Source of the DNA: an uncultured Marinobacter sp. | Lineage (GTDB): Bacteria > Pseudomonadota > Gammaproteobacteria > Pseudomonadales > Oleiphilaceae | Length of the DNA: 64,000 nt | Direction of reading: 5' to 3' | Assembly: GCF_946886895.1 (NCBI RefSeq) | Contig: NZ_CAMPJO010000004.1 | Span: 62,001 to 126,000 of the forward strand | In this document: piece after piece, positions 8,013-17,212 of the stretch | How the letters are laid out: each line of letters starts with the position of its first letter | Position numbering within the stretch: the first letter of the stretch is position 1 | Program-made: the position numbers and the translations under genes | Notes under the pieces: model-generated | Database searches by the model: none | What the model saw: the letters and a program-made list of their open reading frames with translations, nothing else | What the model was told of the DNA's origin: nothing

Positions 8013-9257
8013 ATGAGTCAGGCACAATTTGTTGTCAAGTCCGGTTCCGGGGAGGCGCAGGCCAACGCGGCGGCGGATGTGAATGACAAGGTTACGGCGC
8101 TGTTTCCGCAGCAGGACGATGAGGCGGTGGATTCCGCCCTGGAACTGTTCAACCGGATGTCCCGCCAGATTACTGACTCCTACCGAACGCTGGAATCGCG
8201 GGTGAACCAGTTGTCCGGTCAGCTGGACCAGGAGTCGCAGCAACGCCAGCAGGAACTGGAGCACAAAGAGCAGTTGGCAGACCGGCTCTCGACCCTGCTG
8301 AACGCGCTGCCCGCCGGTGTGGTAGTGCTGGACAGCCAGGGGGTGGTGTCCCAGACCAACCCGGCGGCCATCACCCTGTTGGGCGAGCCTCTGGATGGCG
8401 AACGGTGGGTTGATGTTATCCAACGCTGCTTCGCACCCCGCCGTGACGATGGCCATGAAGTGTCCCTGAAAGATGGCCGGCGGGTCAGTATTGAAATCCG
8501 GACCATGGAAAACCAGCCTGGTCAGCTTATTCTTCTGACCGACCTGACGGAAACCCGTCAATTGCAGGCGCAGCTGGCTCATGCCCAGCGGCTATCGGCC
8601 ATGGGGAAGATGGTGGCATCGCTTGCTCACCAGATTCGAACGCCCCTGTCGGCGGCGATTCTCTATGGCGGCCACCTGAGCCAGGATGATCTGGACGACG
8701 AGCTTCGGCAACGCTGTGCGTCGCGGCTGATGTCCCGTCTGACCCACCTGGAACAACAGGTGCGGGATATGCTGATTTTTGCCCGGGGGGAGACCCGGCT
8801 GGCGGAGGCGCTATCGGCGTCGACCCTGGTCGAGGCTCTGTCGGCGGCCGTGGAGGGTGTAGCGCCGGGCCCGGGTGTCGATGTGCAGCTGCAGGATGAA
8901 ATCGCGGTGCCGTGCCAGCTGATGTGCAACCGGGATGCGCTCGTCGGAGCCTGCACCAACCTGGTTAACAACAGTCTGGAGGCGGGAGCGACCAGCGTTA
9001 TGGTCCAGGTCACAAGCGAGCGGGAAGATCTGGTCATCCGGGTGGTCGATAACGGGCCCGGGTTCGACCGCGCAGACAGCCATCGCCTGATGGAAGCGTT
9101 CTACACCACCAAATCCCATGGCACCGGGTTGGGCCTCGCGGTGGTTCAGGCCGTGGTGAAGGCTCACCAGGGACAATTTTCCATGGCATCGCCGGAGCAG
9201 GGGGGCGCCGTGGCAACCCTGCGTATACCGCAAGTGCGCAACAGAGTAAGAGACTGA
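8013..9257 (+). CDS. fleS: FleS, flagellar sensor histidine kinase
   Basis: This is a 414-aa cytosolic kinase with no membrane segment. A PAS-like sensor (about 100-165, LSTLLNALPAGVVVLD) precedes the phosphoacceptor His206 in SLAHQIRTPLSA and an ATPase domain with NNSLEAGA (N box), DNGPGF and GTGLGLAVV. The frame stays open to TTG 7899, but ATG 8013 is chosen because GCGAGG lies just before it and because the sigma-54 promoter at 7929-7946 would lie inside the longer version. FleS phosphorylates FleR, encoded 12 bases downstream. Confidence 0.95.
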   Translation: MSQAQFVVKSGSGEAQANAAADVNDKVTALFPQQDDEAVDSALELFNRMSRQITDSYRTLESRVNQLSGQLDQESQQRQQELEHKEQLADRLSTLLNALPAGVVVLDSQGVVSQTNPAAITLLGEPLDGERWVDVIQRCFAPRRDDGHEVSLKDGRRVSIEIRTMENQPGQLILLTDLTETRQLQAQLAHAQRLSAMGKMVASLAHQIRTPLSAAILYGGHLSQDDLDDELRQRCASRLMSRLTHLEQQVRDMLIFARGETRLAEALSASTLVEALSAAVEGVAPGPGVDVQLQDEIAVPCQLMCNRDALVGACTNLVNNSLEAGATSVMVQVTSEREDLVIRVVDNGPGFDRADSHRLMEAFYTTKSHGTGLGLAVVQAVVKAHQGQFSMASPEQGGAVATLRIPQVRNRVRD

Positions 9258-9269
9258 TCGGAGGCAAGC

Positions 9270-10682
9270 ATGGCCAAGGCGCAGATTCTGATAGTGGAAG
9301 ACGACCGTGACCTGCGGGAAGCATTGGTCACCACACTGGAGTTGGCAAAGTTCCGGGTGCGCGAGGCTGCGGATGCCCGGGAGGCCCTGGCGTGTCTGGC
9401 CGAGTCGCCGGTGGATATGGTGGTCAGTGACGTCAATATGCCGGGCTTGTCCGGCCATGAACTGCTGGCGGAGGTACACCGCCTGTATCCGGGATTGCCG
9501 ATGATGCTGATTACGGCCTACGGCCAGATCAGCCATGCGGTGTCGGCCATGCAGGCCGGCGCCATCGATTATCTGGTCAAACCGTTTGAGCCCAACGTAT
9601 TGGTGGAGGCGGTTACCCGGGTCGTGGGTGGTGCTCGCCGGACCTCCGGCGACGAACCGGTGGCGGAAGATGCCATCAGCAAGCGGATGTTTCAGCTCGC
9701 CACGAAAGTGGCGGGCAGTGACTCCACAGTGATGATCTCCGGGGAGAGCGGAACCGGCAAGGAAGTCCTGGCCCGCTATATTCACGACCAGTCGCCACGG
9801 GCAGGCCAGCCGTTTGTCGCCATTAACTGTGCGGCCATCCCCGAGAACATGCTTGAGGCCATGCTGTTTGGCCATGAAAAAGGGGCCTTTACCGGCGCCG
9901 TGGCGTCATCGCCAGGCAAATTTGAGCAGGCCAATGGTGGCACTATCCTGCTGGATGAGATTTCCGAGATGGACATCGGGCTGCAGTCCAAGTTGTTGAG
10001 GGTATTGCAGGAGCGCGAAGTGGAGCGGGTCGGTGGCCGTAAACCCATTGCCCTGGACGTGCGGGTGGTGGCAACCACCAACCGGGATTTGGCGGAGTAC
10101 GTCCGTGAGGGGAAATTCCGGGAAGACCTGTATTACCGGTTGACGGTCTTCCCGATGCACTGGCAACCCCTGCGTGAGCGGCCTCTGGATATCCTGCCTC
10201 TGGCGACCTCGCTGTTGAAAAAACACTGTCGCAAGATGAAACTGACCGGGGTGGCCTTTGCCGCCGATGCCAGAACCGCATTGATGAGCCACCGCTGGCC
10301 GGGCAATGTGCGGGAGCTGGACAACGCCATTCAGCGGGCACTGGTGCTGCACCAGGGCAACGTGATCCACGCCGGTGATCTGTGTCTGGAGCTGGGAATT
10401 ACCGGCTTGTCGGAGGCCTCGGCGCCGGTACCGCAGGCAGGAGCAGGCGCTGATAACCACCCCGAACCGCCGCCTGAGCCGACCACTGATGACGCCGGCT
10501 CGCTGGGGAATGATCTGCGCCAGCAAGAGTTCCGTATCATTATCCAGATGTTGAAGAAGGAGCGTGGACGCCGCAATCGGGCCGCGGAGCAATTGGGCAT
10601 CAGCCCCAGGACACTTCGCTACAAACTGGCCCAGATGCGGGACGCCGGTATTGATCTGGACGCCGAACTGGCGATGGCTTGA
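9270..10682 (+). CDS. fleR: FleR, sigma-54-dependent response regulator
   Basis: This 470-aa NtrC-type regulator has a true receiver domain with acidic pocket EDD (10-12) and phosphoacceptor Asp54 (VVSDVNMPG). The AAA+ domain carries [14 protein letters not shown] and TILLDEISEMD, and a Fis-type helix-turn-helix (RRNRAAEQLGISPRTLRYKL) closes the protein. With FleS it drives class III genes such as hook and basal-body parts. A terminator follows. A Pro/Glu-rich linker (about 385-410) joins the AAA+ and DNA-binding parts. Confidence 0.97.
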   Translation: MAKAQILIVEDDRDLREALVTTLELAKFRVREAADAREALACLAESPVDMVVSDVNMPGLSGHELLAEVHRLYPGLPMMLITAYGQISHAVSAMQAGAIDYLVKPFEPNVLVEAVTRVVGGARRTSGDEPVAEDAISKRMFQLATKVAGSDSTVMISGESGTGKEVLARYIHDQSPRAGQPFVAINCAAIPENMLEAMLFGHEKGAFTGAVASSPGKFEQANGGTILLDEISEMDIGLQSKLLRVLQEREVERVGGRKPIALDVRVVATTNRDLAEYVREGKFREDLYYRLTVFPMHWQPLRERPLDILPLATSLLKKHCRKMKLTGVAFAADARTALMSHRWPGNVRELDNAIQRALVLHQGNVIHAGDLCLELGITGLSEASAPVPQAGAGADNHPEPPPEPTTDDAGSLGNDLRQQEFRIIIQMLKKERGRRNRAAEQLGISPRTLRYKLAQMRDAGIDLDAELAMA

Positions 10683-10705
10683 CCCCTGTGTAATCGTTAT
10701 TGCAA

Positions 10706-10731
10706 GGCACCCTCCGGGGTGTCTTTTTTTT
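10706..10731 (+). terminator. Rho-independent terminator of fleSR
   Basis: A 7-bp stem GGCACCC / GGGTGTC with one G-U pair and a 4-base loop is followed by eight T residues, 24 bases after the fleR stop. Confidence 0.9.
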
Positions 10732-10869
10732 GTTTGCTGTTTCCCCGGTACCATGCCTGTTGCCGAGCGATGCCGGAGAGGGGAAGCTCAATGTCAAAAC
10801 TTCGTCACGATGCCCCGAGTGCTTTCATATAAATCATATAACCTGATGATAATAATACCAAAATAATAC

Positions 10870-10887
10870 TTGGCCCGGTCGTTGCTC
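10870..10887 (+). promoter_or_regulatory. sigma-54 promoter of the fliE operon
   Basis: TTGGCCCGGTCGTTGCTC has GG (10872-10873) and GC (10884-10885) with a 10-base spacer and the preferred TTGC -12 block. It lies about 75 bases before fliE and should drive fliEFGHIJ under FleQ or FleR. An A/T-rich stretch (10830-10869) precedes it. Confidence 0.9.
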
Positions 10888-10963
10888 ACGGTCAGGTTAC
10901 CAGTCATTAACAGAGTTTCTAGGGTAAGTTTGCTCCCACCGGAGCGAAGGCCAGGAGAGAGTC

Positions 10964-11332
10964 ATGGTTCAACGTGCCGACATCAACAGCGTGCTGTCCG
11001 ACATCCGCTCACTGCGTTCTCAGATGATGCAGAACCAGCGGGTTGAACAGGATCAGTCGGTTCGCGGTCGCATCGACGGTCCGCGTCAGGTGCAGGAAAC
11101 GCAGGAGACGCCGAGTTTCAGTGACATGCTGGGCAAGGCGGTCAACAACGTGAACGAACTCCAACAGACCGCAGGCGACCTGCGGACCGCCTATGACATG
11201 GGCGATCCCAATGTCGACATCACCCGTGTGATGATTGCCGCCCAGAAATCCTCTGTTTCCTTCGAAGCGCTGACCCAGGTTCGTAACCGGGTGGTCCGGG
11301 CCTACGAAGACATCATGAATATGCCGATCTGA
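10964..11332 (+). CDS. fliE: FliE, MS-ring to rod adaptor
   Basis: This 122-aa protein ends with the conserved FliE core: FSDMLGKAVNNVNELQ, then PNVDITRVMIAAQKSSVSFEALTQVRNRVVRAYEDIMNMPI. FliE links the FliF ring to the rod and is among the first substrates of the flagellar export gate. AGGAGAG precedes the ATG. It heads the fliEFGHIJ operon behind the sigma-54 promoter at 10870-10887. The N-terminal 45 residues are Gln/Arg-rich and variable. Confidence 0.96.
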   Translation: MVQRADINSVLSDIRSLRSQMMQNQRVEQDQSVRGRIDGPRQVQETQETPSFSDMLGKAVNNVNELQQTAGDLRTAYDMGDPNVDITRVMIAAQKSSVSFEALTQVRNRVVRAYEDIMNMPI

Positions 11333-11347
11333 TAACGGAGCAGAGTC

Positions 11348-13057
11348 ATGGCCAGCGTACCTGCACAAACCAACGCCCAGAATCTGCCCAGCACCCGGGA
11401 ATCCGATGCGCCGGAAAGCGGTAATGATCTGTTCATGGGTTTCAACCGCCTGAACCTGCTGCGCCAGATCGGGCTGATGGTTGGCCTGGCGGCCAGCGTC
11501 GCCCTGGGTGTTGCCGTGGTGCTCTGGGCCCAGGAGCCCAACTATCAGCCCGTGGTCGGCGACCTGTCTTCCTATAACCCCCGGGACGTGACCGCGATTC
11601 TGGAAAGCAGTGGCATTGAGTACAAGATGGACCCCCGGACCGGTGCCCTGCTGGTGCCCTCGGAGCAGGTCTACAGCGCGCGCCTGAAGCTGGCGGCAGA
11701 GGGTGTCACCGATCACAAACCCATGGGCTATGAGCTGCTCGATCAGGAGCGTGGCCTGGGCACTTCGCAGTTTATGGAGACCATCAGCTATCGCCGGGGC
11801 CTGGAAGGTGAACTGGCCCGTACCATCGCCAGCATGCGTGGTGTTCGTGGTGCCCGGGTGCACCTGGCGATTCCGGAGCGCTCGGTGTTCGTGCGGGACG
11901 CCCGGGAGCCGTCAGCGTCGGTATTCCTGGAGGTGTTTGCCGGTGCCCGCCCGGACCAGGAACAGATCAATGCCGTGGTGAATCTGGTTGCGGGCAGTAT
12001 CCCGATGATGAACAAGGACCAGGTGACGGTGGTGGATCAGAACGGCAATCTGCTGACCGGAAAGGACAGCAAGAGCAATGCCGACAAGATGCAGAACCAG
12101 TATGAGTACACGGCCCAGTTGGAGGAACGGCTTACCCGCCGGGTGGAATCACTGGTTGCGCCCATTGTCGGCCAGGGCCGGTTCCGGGCGGAAGTGTCGG
12201 CGGATCTGGATTTCTCGGCGGTGGAGCAGGCGGAAGAGTTGTTCAATCCGGAACAGAAAGCGGTGCGCAGTGAGCGGGAGATGACCGAGCAGCGGGTGGC
12301 CGGTGGCGGTCCGGTTGGCATTCCCGGCGCGCTGTCCAATCAGCCTCCGGCGGACGTGACCGTGCCGGAGCAGACCAACGGTGGTAACGATGACGGCGAA
12401 GGCCAGACCCCGCCGCCGGTCAATGTGCACCGGGAGGCCACGCGCAACTACGAGATTGATCGCACGGTCAGTTACGTTCGCCAGGAACTGGGCAAGGTCA
12501 AGCGGTTGACCGTGGCGTTGGCGGTGGACGATATGAAGGTCGTAGACCCGCAAACCGGCGAGATCAGTTACCAGCCCTGGCCCGAGCAGGAATTGCAGCG
12601 GCTCAGTATGCTGGTGCGGGATGCCGTAGGTTATTCCGCCGCCCGGGGCGACAGCGTGACCGTTATGAACACGGCGTTTGCCCCAGAGCAAAAAATTGAG
12701 TTCGACGCTCCGGGTTTCTGGGAACAACCCTGGTTCTGGGATCTGATGAAGCAGGTGCTGGCCGGTCTGGTGATTCTGGTGCTGGTGCTCGGGCTGCTGC
12801 GACCGACATTGAAGAGCCTCTCGGGCGGCGGTCAGCGCGCCCGCGGGCGGAGTTCGGGTGACGACGACTACGGCGATCTCGATGAACTGGAGGGCGGCGA
12901 TGCCCTGCGCCAGGCCATGTCGTCCCAGGATGAACTGCTTTTGCCCGGCGCGACGGACAGTTATGATAGGCAATTGAATGCACTGAAAGGCCTGATTGCC
13001 GAAGACCCGGCCAGGGTCGCACAGGTGATGCGCCAGTGGGTGAATGTCGATGACTGA
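11348..13057 (+). CDS. fliF: FliF, MS-ring protein
   Basis: This 569-aa protein has two membrane segments (about 38-58 and 463-482) flanking the large periplasmic ring-building domains. The first segment follows LNLLRQIGLMVGLAASVALG, and the YscJ-like domain contains NPRDVTAILESSGIEYK and RTIASMRGVRGARVHLAIPERSVF. The C-terminal cytoplasmic tail (DPARVAQVMRQWVNVDD) is the FliG-binding motif. FliF forms the MS ring around the export gate. Its stop overlaps the fliG start by 14 bases, implying translational coupling. Confidence 0.98.
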   Translation: MASVPAQTNAQNLPSTRESDAPESGNDLFMGFNRLNLLRQIGLMVGLAASVALGVAVVLWAQEPNYQPVVGDLSSYNPRDVTAILESSGIEYKMDPRTGALLVPSEQVYSARLKLAAEGVTDHKPMGYELLDQERGLGTSQFMETISYRRGLEGELARTIASMRGVRGARVHLAIPERSVFVRDAREPSASVFLEVFAGARPDQEQINAVVNLVAGSIPMMNKDQVTVVDQNGNLLTGKDSKSNADKMQNQYEYTAQLEERLTRRVESLVAPIVGQGRFRAEVSADLDFSAVEQAEELFNPEQKAVRSEREMTEQRVAGGGPVGIPGALSNQPPADVTVPEQTNGGNDDGEGQTPPPVNVHREATRNYEIDRTVSYVRQELGKVKRLTVALAVDDMKVVDPQTGEISYQPWPEQELQRLSMLVRDAVGYSAARGDSVTVMNTAFAPEQKIEFDAPGFWEQPWFWDLMKQVLAGLVILVLVLGLLRPTLKSLSGGGQRARGRSSGDDDYGDLDELEGGDALRQAMSSQDELLLPGATDSYDRQLNALKGLIAEDPARVAQVMRQWVNVDD

Positions 13058-14096
13058 GCAAGCCAACCAACCGGCCGGCGCGGCGGCACCGGCGAAGCCC
13101 CAGCGGAAGATTCCCCGGGTTGAGCAGGCGGCGATTCTGCTGATGTCGCTGGGCGAAGCCGACGCCGCCGAGGTTCTCAAGCACATGGGGCCGAAGGAAG
13201 TTCAGCGTGTCGGCGTGGCCATGGCCCAGATGAAAGACGTTAGCAAGGACGACGTCACCTTTGTGCTGAACCAGTTCGTGGACGCCGTGGGCGGCCAGAC
13301 CGGTCTCGGCGTTGGCAACGACGACTATATTCGCGCCATGCTCACCCAGGCACTCGGTGACGACAAGGCCGCGAGCCTGATCGACCGTATCCTGATCGGC
13401 GGCAACACCACCGGCCTGGACACCCTGAAGTGGATGGAGCCACGGGCGGTGGGTGACATCATTCGTTACGAGCATCCGCAGATCCAGGCCATCGTGATTT
13501 CCTATCTTGATCCGGATCAGGCGGCTGAAATCCTTGGCACACTGGATGACAAGGTGCGCCTGGATGTGATGATGCGGGTGGCCTCCCTGGAAAGTATCCA
13601 GCCCCAGGCCCTGCAGGAACTGAACGATATCCTCGAGAAACAGTTCTCCGGCGGTTCCGCGGCCCAGACCAGTCGCATTGGCGGCGTCAAGCGAGCCGCG
13701 GATATCATGAACTTCATGGACCGCAGTATCGAAGGCAACCTGATGGACTCCATCAAGGACATGGACCCGGATCTGGCCTCCACCATCGAAGACCTGATGT
13801 TCGTCTTTGACAACCTGCGTGAGGTTGATGATCGCGGCATCCAGGCCCTGTTGCGGGAAGTCTCCTCCGAGGTTCTGGTGGTCGCGCTCAAGGGCGCGGA
13901 CGATGCGGTGCAGGACAAAATCTTCAAAAACATGTCCAAACGGGCGGCTGAACTGCTGCAGGACGATCTGGAAGCCAAGGGGCCGGTTCGTGTCAGCGAA
14001 GTGGAATCGGCCCAGAAAGACATTATTACCATTGCCCGCCGCATGGCCGAGGCCGGTGAAATCACCCTCGGCGGTGCCGGCGAAGAAATGATGTGA
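13044..14096 (+). CDS. fliG: FliG, rotor switch protein
   Basis: This 350-aa protein has the N, middle and C armadillo-type domains. The middle domain carries the EHPQ motif at residues 143-146 for FliM contact, and the C domain (MFVFDNLREVDDRGIQALLREV) holds the charged helix that meets the stator. FliG converts stator ion flow into torque. Two in-frame ATGs, at 13044 and 13050, compete; both lie inside the fliF end, and the first is used here. The stop overlaps the fliH ATG (ATGATGTGATGA region). Confidence 0.98.
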   Translation: MSMTEQANQPAGAAAPAKPQRKIPRVEQAAILLMSLGEADAAEVLKHMGPKEVQRVGVAMAQMKDVSKDDVTFVLNQFVDAVGGQTGLGVGNDDYIRAMLTQALGDDKAASLIDRILIGGNTTGLDTLKWMEPRAVGDIIRYEHPQIQAIVISYLDPDQAAEILGTLDDKVRLDVMMRVASLESIQPQALQELNDILEKQFSGGSAAQTSRIGGVKRAADIMNFMDRSIEGNLMDSIKDMDPDLASTIEDLMFVFDNLREVDDRGIQALLREVSSEVLVVALKGADDAVQDKIFKNMSKRAAELLQDDLEAKGPVRVSEVESAQKDIITIARRMAEAGEITLGGAGEEMM

Positions 14097-14944
14097 TGAA
14101 AGATTCCGCCAGAGACCTCAACCGGATACCCAAGGAGCAACTGACCGCCTACGAGCGCTGGGAGTTGCCGTTGCTGGATGCCCGTGGTAACGAGGTCGCC
14201 CGGGAGGAGGAACAGAACGTCAAACCGCTGACCGCCGCGGATATCGAGGCCATCCGTGCCGCCGCCCGGGAAGACGGCTACCAGGAGGGCCGGGAGGAAG
14301 GCTTTCAGGCCGGACTCAGCGAGGGTCGGCAGCAGGGGCATCAGGAAGGCCTGGACACCGGCCAGGCGGAGGGCCTGGAGCGGGGGCAGGCAGAGGCCCG
14401 CTCGGAAATCGACGCCAAGCTGGATCGCCTGGAACATCTGCTCGGCGAGCTGATGCTACCAATCAAACGTCATCAGGATGAACTGGAAACCGTTCTGTTA
14501 AACCTCACCACCGTGCTGTCCCGGGCCGTGGTCTATCGTGAGCTCAGCCTGGACTCGTCCCAGATCCAGCGGGTCGTCCGGCGGGCCATTGAGGCATTGC
14601 CGTCGACGGCGGACAACCTTCGTATTCACGTGCACCCGGGCGACAGCGACTGGGTTCGCGAGGTGGCGGCGCGGCTGGAGACCGGCGCCTCCGTTATTGA
14701 GGATGACCGCATCCTGCCCGGCGGCTGTACGGTGGAAACCCGCCACAGCCTGGTGGATTTTACCGTGGAAAAACGTTTTCAGCGGGCGGTTCAGAGCATG
14801 CTCGATCAGCAGATGACCGGCAGTGACGCCGGAGAGAGCGAAGAGCTCGATTCCCTGATGGGCGACCTGACGGACTTCCATCGGGATGTTATGGATTCAC
14901 CGGATCAATCCGAGGACGACGGTGATGACCTCGCCCCTGGCTGA
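14093..14944 (+). CDS. fliH: FliH, export ATPase regulator
   Basis: This 283-aa protein has the diagnostic run of GxxxG-type repeats (about residues 60-105: [18 protein letters not shown] and onward), which forms a parallel helical stalk. A C-terminal V-ATPase-E-like domain ([33 protein letters not shown]) follows. FliH dimers hold FliI at the C-ring and restrain its ATPase. The C-terminal acidic tail (after residue 240) is longer than in enterics. The gene overlaps fliG by four bases and fliI by 20. Confidence 0.95.
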   Translation: MMKDSARDLNRIPKEQLTAYERWELPLLDARGNEVAREEEQNVKPLTAADIEAIRAAAREDGYQEGREEGFQAGLSEGRQQGHQEGLDTGQAEGLERGQAEARSEIDAKLDRLEHLLGELMLPIKRHQDELETVLLNLTTVLSRAVVYRELSLDSSQIQRVVRRAIEALPSTADNLRIHVHPGDSDWVREVAARLETGASVIEDDRILPGGCTVETRHSLVDFTVEKRFQRAVQSMLDQQMTGSDAGESEELDSLMGDLTDFHRDVMDSPDQSEDDGDDLAPG

Positions 14945-16316
14945 TCGCCTCAACCGGTTTGGCGGCTTTCTGGGCACGGAACCCGAGCCCGAGCTGTCCG
15001 GTCGCCTGACCCGGATGGTTGGCCTGACCCTGGAGTGCGTCGGGTGCCCGATGGTGGTGGGCGACCGATGCGTGATTCAGGGCCAGGGCACGGGCAATGT
15101 CGAAGCGGAAGTGGTTGGGTTTGAAGACGACAAGGTCTACCTGATGCCGCTGACGGCTATTGAAGGTCTGAAGCCTGGCGCCCGCGTGGTGCCGCTGTCC
15201 GCCGCCAGCCGGGTGCCGGTTGGTCCGCAACTGCTGGGTCGGGTGGTGGATGGCAGCGGCGAAGCCCTGGACGGTAAGGGTCCGTTACAGGCGGAAGCCC
15301 GGGTGGCGCTGACCGGAGACATCATCAACCCCCTGAACCGGGCGCCGGTACGCCAGTCCATGGATGTCGGTATCCGGGCCATCAACTCCCTGCTCACAGT
15401 GGGGCAGGGCCAGCGCCTGGGCCTGTTTGCCGGCAGTGGTGTGGGCAAGAGCATGTTGCTGGGCATGATGACGCGCTTTACCGACGCCGATATCACCGTG
15501 GTGGGGCTGATCGGCGAGCGTGGCCGGGAAGTGAAGGAATTCATTGAGGACATCCTGGGCGAGGAAGGCCTGGCCCGCTCGGTGGTGGTGGCCTCGCCCG
15601 CCGATGACTCCCCCCTGATGCGGTTGCGGGCCGCCATGCTGACCACCCGTATCGCCGAATATTACCGTGACCAGGGCAAGCGGGTGCTGTTGCTGATGGA
15701 CTCCCTGACGCGCTACGCCCAGGCCCAGCGGGAGATTGCCCTGGCGGTCGGAGAACCGCCGGCCACCAAGGGCTACCCGCCGTCGGTGTTTGCCAAGTTA
15801 CCGCAACTGGTGGAACGCACCGGCAACGGCCGGCCAGGCGGTGGCTCGATTACCGCCTTCTATACCGTGCTGACCGAAGGCGATGACCAGCAGGACCCCA
15901 TTGCCGATGCCGCCCGGGCCATCCTCGATGGCCACATTGTGCTCTCCCGCCGGCTGGCGGAGGAAGGGCATTACCCAGCTATTGATGTCGAGGCTTCCAT
16001 CAGCCGTGTCATGCCCCAGGTCACGGAGCCCGAGCACTTTTCCCGGGCCCAACGCTTCAAGCAGGTGTACTCCCGCTACCAGCAGGCCCGCGATCTGATC
16101 AGTGTCGGTGCCTACGTGAAAGGCTCGGACCCGGAGACTGATTTTGCCATCACCCACATTGGCAATATGGGCCAGTTCCTGCAGCAGGGCCTGAATGAGA
16201 GTGCCTCCCTGAACGACAGCATTGACCAGTTATTGTCGGTCGTGCCCGAACGGCGCTCTCCGGAACGCCGTAGAGGCGCGGTTCCCGATGCCTCTGCCGG
16301 GCGGGGTGAGGGCTGA
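14925..16316 (+). CDS. fliI: FliI, flagellar export ATPase
   Basis: This is a 463-aa F1-beta-like ATPase. Walker A GSGVGKS lies at 170-176, and Walker B-type [20 protein letters not shown] and [18 protein letters not shown] follow. The start is taken at ATG 14925 ([14 protein letters not shown]) inside the fliH end; an upstream in-frame ATG at 14886 would add 13 residues unlike the family. FliI with FliH and FliJ delivers substrates to the export gate and works with the proton motive force. It is coupled to fliJ by a TGATG overlap. Confidence 0.97.
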   Translation: MTSPLADRLNRFGGFLGTEPEPELSGRLTRMVGLTLECVGCPMVVGDRCVIQGQGTGNVEAEVVGFEDDKVYLMPLTAIEGLKPGARVVPLSAASRVPVGPQLLGRVVDGSGEALDGKGPLQAEARVALTGDIINPLNRAPVRQSMDVGIRAINSLLTVGQGQRLGLFAGSGVGKSMLLGMMTRFTDADITVVGLIGERGREVKEFIEDILGEEGLARSVVVASPADDSPLMRLRAAMLTTRIAEYYRDQGKRVLLLMDSLTRYAQAQREIALAVGEPPATKGYPPSVFAKLPQLVERTGNGRPGGGSITAFYTVLTEGDDQQDPIADAARAILDGHIVLSRRLAEEGHYPAIDVEASISRVMPQVTEPEHFSRAQRFKQVYSRYQQARDLISVGAYVKGSDPETDFAITHIGNMGQFLQQGLNESASLNDSIDQLLSVVPERRSPERRRGAVPDASAGRGEG

Positions 16317-16759
16317 TGCTGCGCTCGCAACGGCTGGCGGTGGTTCTGAACCTGGAGGAACGCAAGGAACAGCAGGCCCTTGAGCGCATGGGCGAGGCCC
16401 GCCGGCTGGTGGACCAGCAGCGCGAGCAGGTGGACAACCTGTACCGCTATCAGCAAGAGTACCGGGACCAGATTCGTAGCAGTCAGCACGGCGTGGTGCC
16501 GGTGACCCGTCTGCAGGCCTGGCAGGCCTTTATCGCCCAACTGGATCACGTTATCCGGCAGCAGCAGGCACAACTCGACCAGGCCGAGCAGGTGTTCGAG
16601 CGCCGCCGGAGCGAGTGGCAGACAGCCTGGGAGCGTAGGCGGGGTATGGAGAAATACGTTGATAACTGCCGGAGGCAAGAACAGAGGCAGCAGGACTTGC
16701 GGGAGCAAAAACTCTCCGACGAAGCCGCCGGTCGCGCGTTTGCCCGTCGTCAGCGTTGA
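16316..16759 (+). CDS. fliJ: FliJ, export chaperone-escort
   Basis: This 147-aa protein is almost wholly a charged, antiparallel coiled coil (LEERKEQQALERMGEARRLV, YRYQQEYRDQIR, LDHVIRQQQAQLDQAEQVFE), as in FliJ, which resembles the gamma subunit of F1 and sits in the FliI hexamer. It contacts FlhA and recycles chaperones. The ATG overlaps the fliI stop. It ends the first structural operon; the STAS gene follows after 123 bases. Confidence 0.93.
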   Translation: MLRSQRLAVVLNLEERKEQQALERMGEARRLVDQQREQVDNLYRYQQEYRDQIRSSQHGVVPVTRLQAWQAFIAQLDHVIRQQQAQLDQAEQVFERRRSEWQTAWERRRGMEKYVDNCRRQEQRQQDLREQKLSDEAAGRAFARRQR

Positions 16760-16882
16760 CATTGGGCCGGGTCGGTTCTGAGTGGATGCAATTTCAGGCC
16801 ACTGGACTATCCTTAGTGGAGGACGGACCGGTCTGAACAGGCGCGGTTGCATGCTTCATTGACGGCTTTCGGAGGTTTCAGG

Positions 16883-17188
16883 ATGCCCATTCAGACCCGC
16901 CGCAGCGACGACGGCAAGACGCTGATCATCCGAATAGAGGGGCGCTTCGACTTCAGTACCCACCAGTCGTTCCGGGACGCCTACGAGCATGGCGACCCGG
17001 CCGTTCGCAGTTTTGTGGTCGATTTGTCGCAAACCACCTACCTGGACAGTTCCGCTCTGGGCATGCTGTTGCTGTTGCGGGATTATGCGGGTGGCGACAA
17101 CGCACGGATTTCCATCGAAAACTGCAACAGCGATGTGCGTCGGATCCTCTCCATTTCCAATTTTGAGCAACTGTTCGCCATCCGGTGA
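16883..17188 (+). CDS. hsbA: HsbA-like STAS anti-sigma factor antagonist
   Basis: This 101-aa STAS protein has VVDLSQTTYLDSSALGMLLLL, giving the phosphorylatable Ser56, the same position as in Pseudomonas aeruginosa HsbA. ATG 16883 is chosen over 16847 because GGAGG lies 7 bases before it. In Pseudomonas, HsbA is phosphorylated and dephosphorylated by HsbR and binds either FlgM or a diguanylate cyclase, switching between swimming and biofilm growth. The hsbR and hptB homologues follow directly. Function is inferred from family and order. Confidence 0.88.
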   Translation: MPIQTRRSDDGKTLIIRIEGRFDFSTHQSFRDAYEHGDPAVRSFVVDLSQTTYLDSSALGMLLLLRDYAGGDNARISIENCNSDVRRILSISNFEQLFAIR

Positions 17189-17212
17189 CGGTTCTTTCAG
17201 CCGGGGCCCGTC

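Noticed and set aside
12149..13186. A 345-codon minus-strand open frame over fliF and fliG
   Set aside because: It is antisense to two well-conserved genes and has shadow-like composition.
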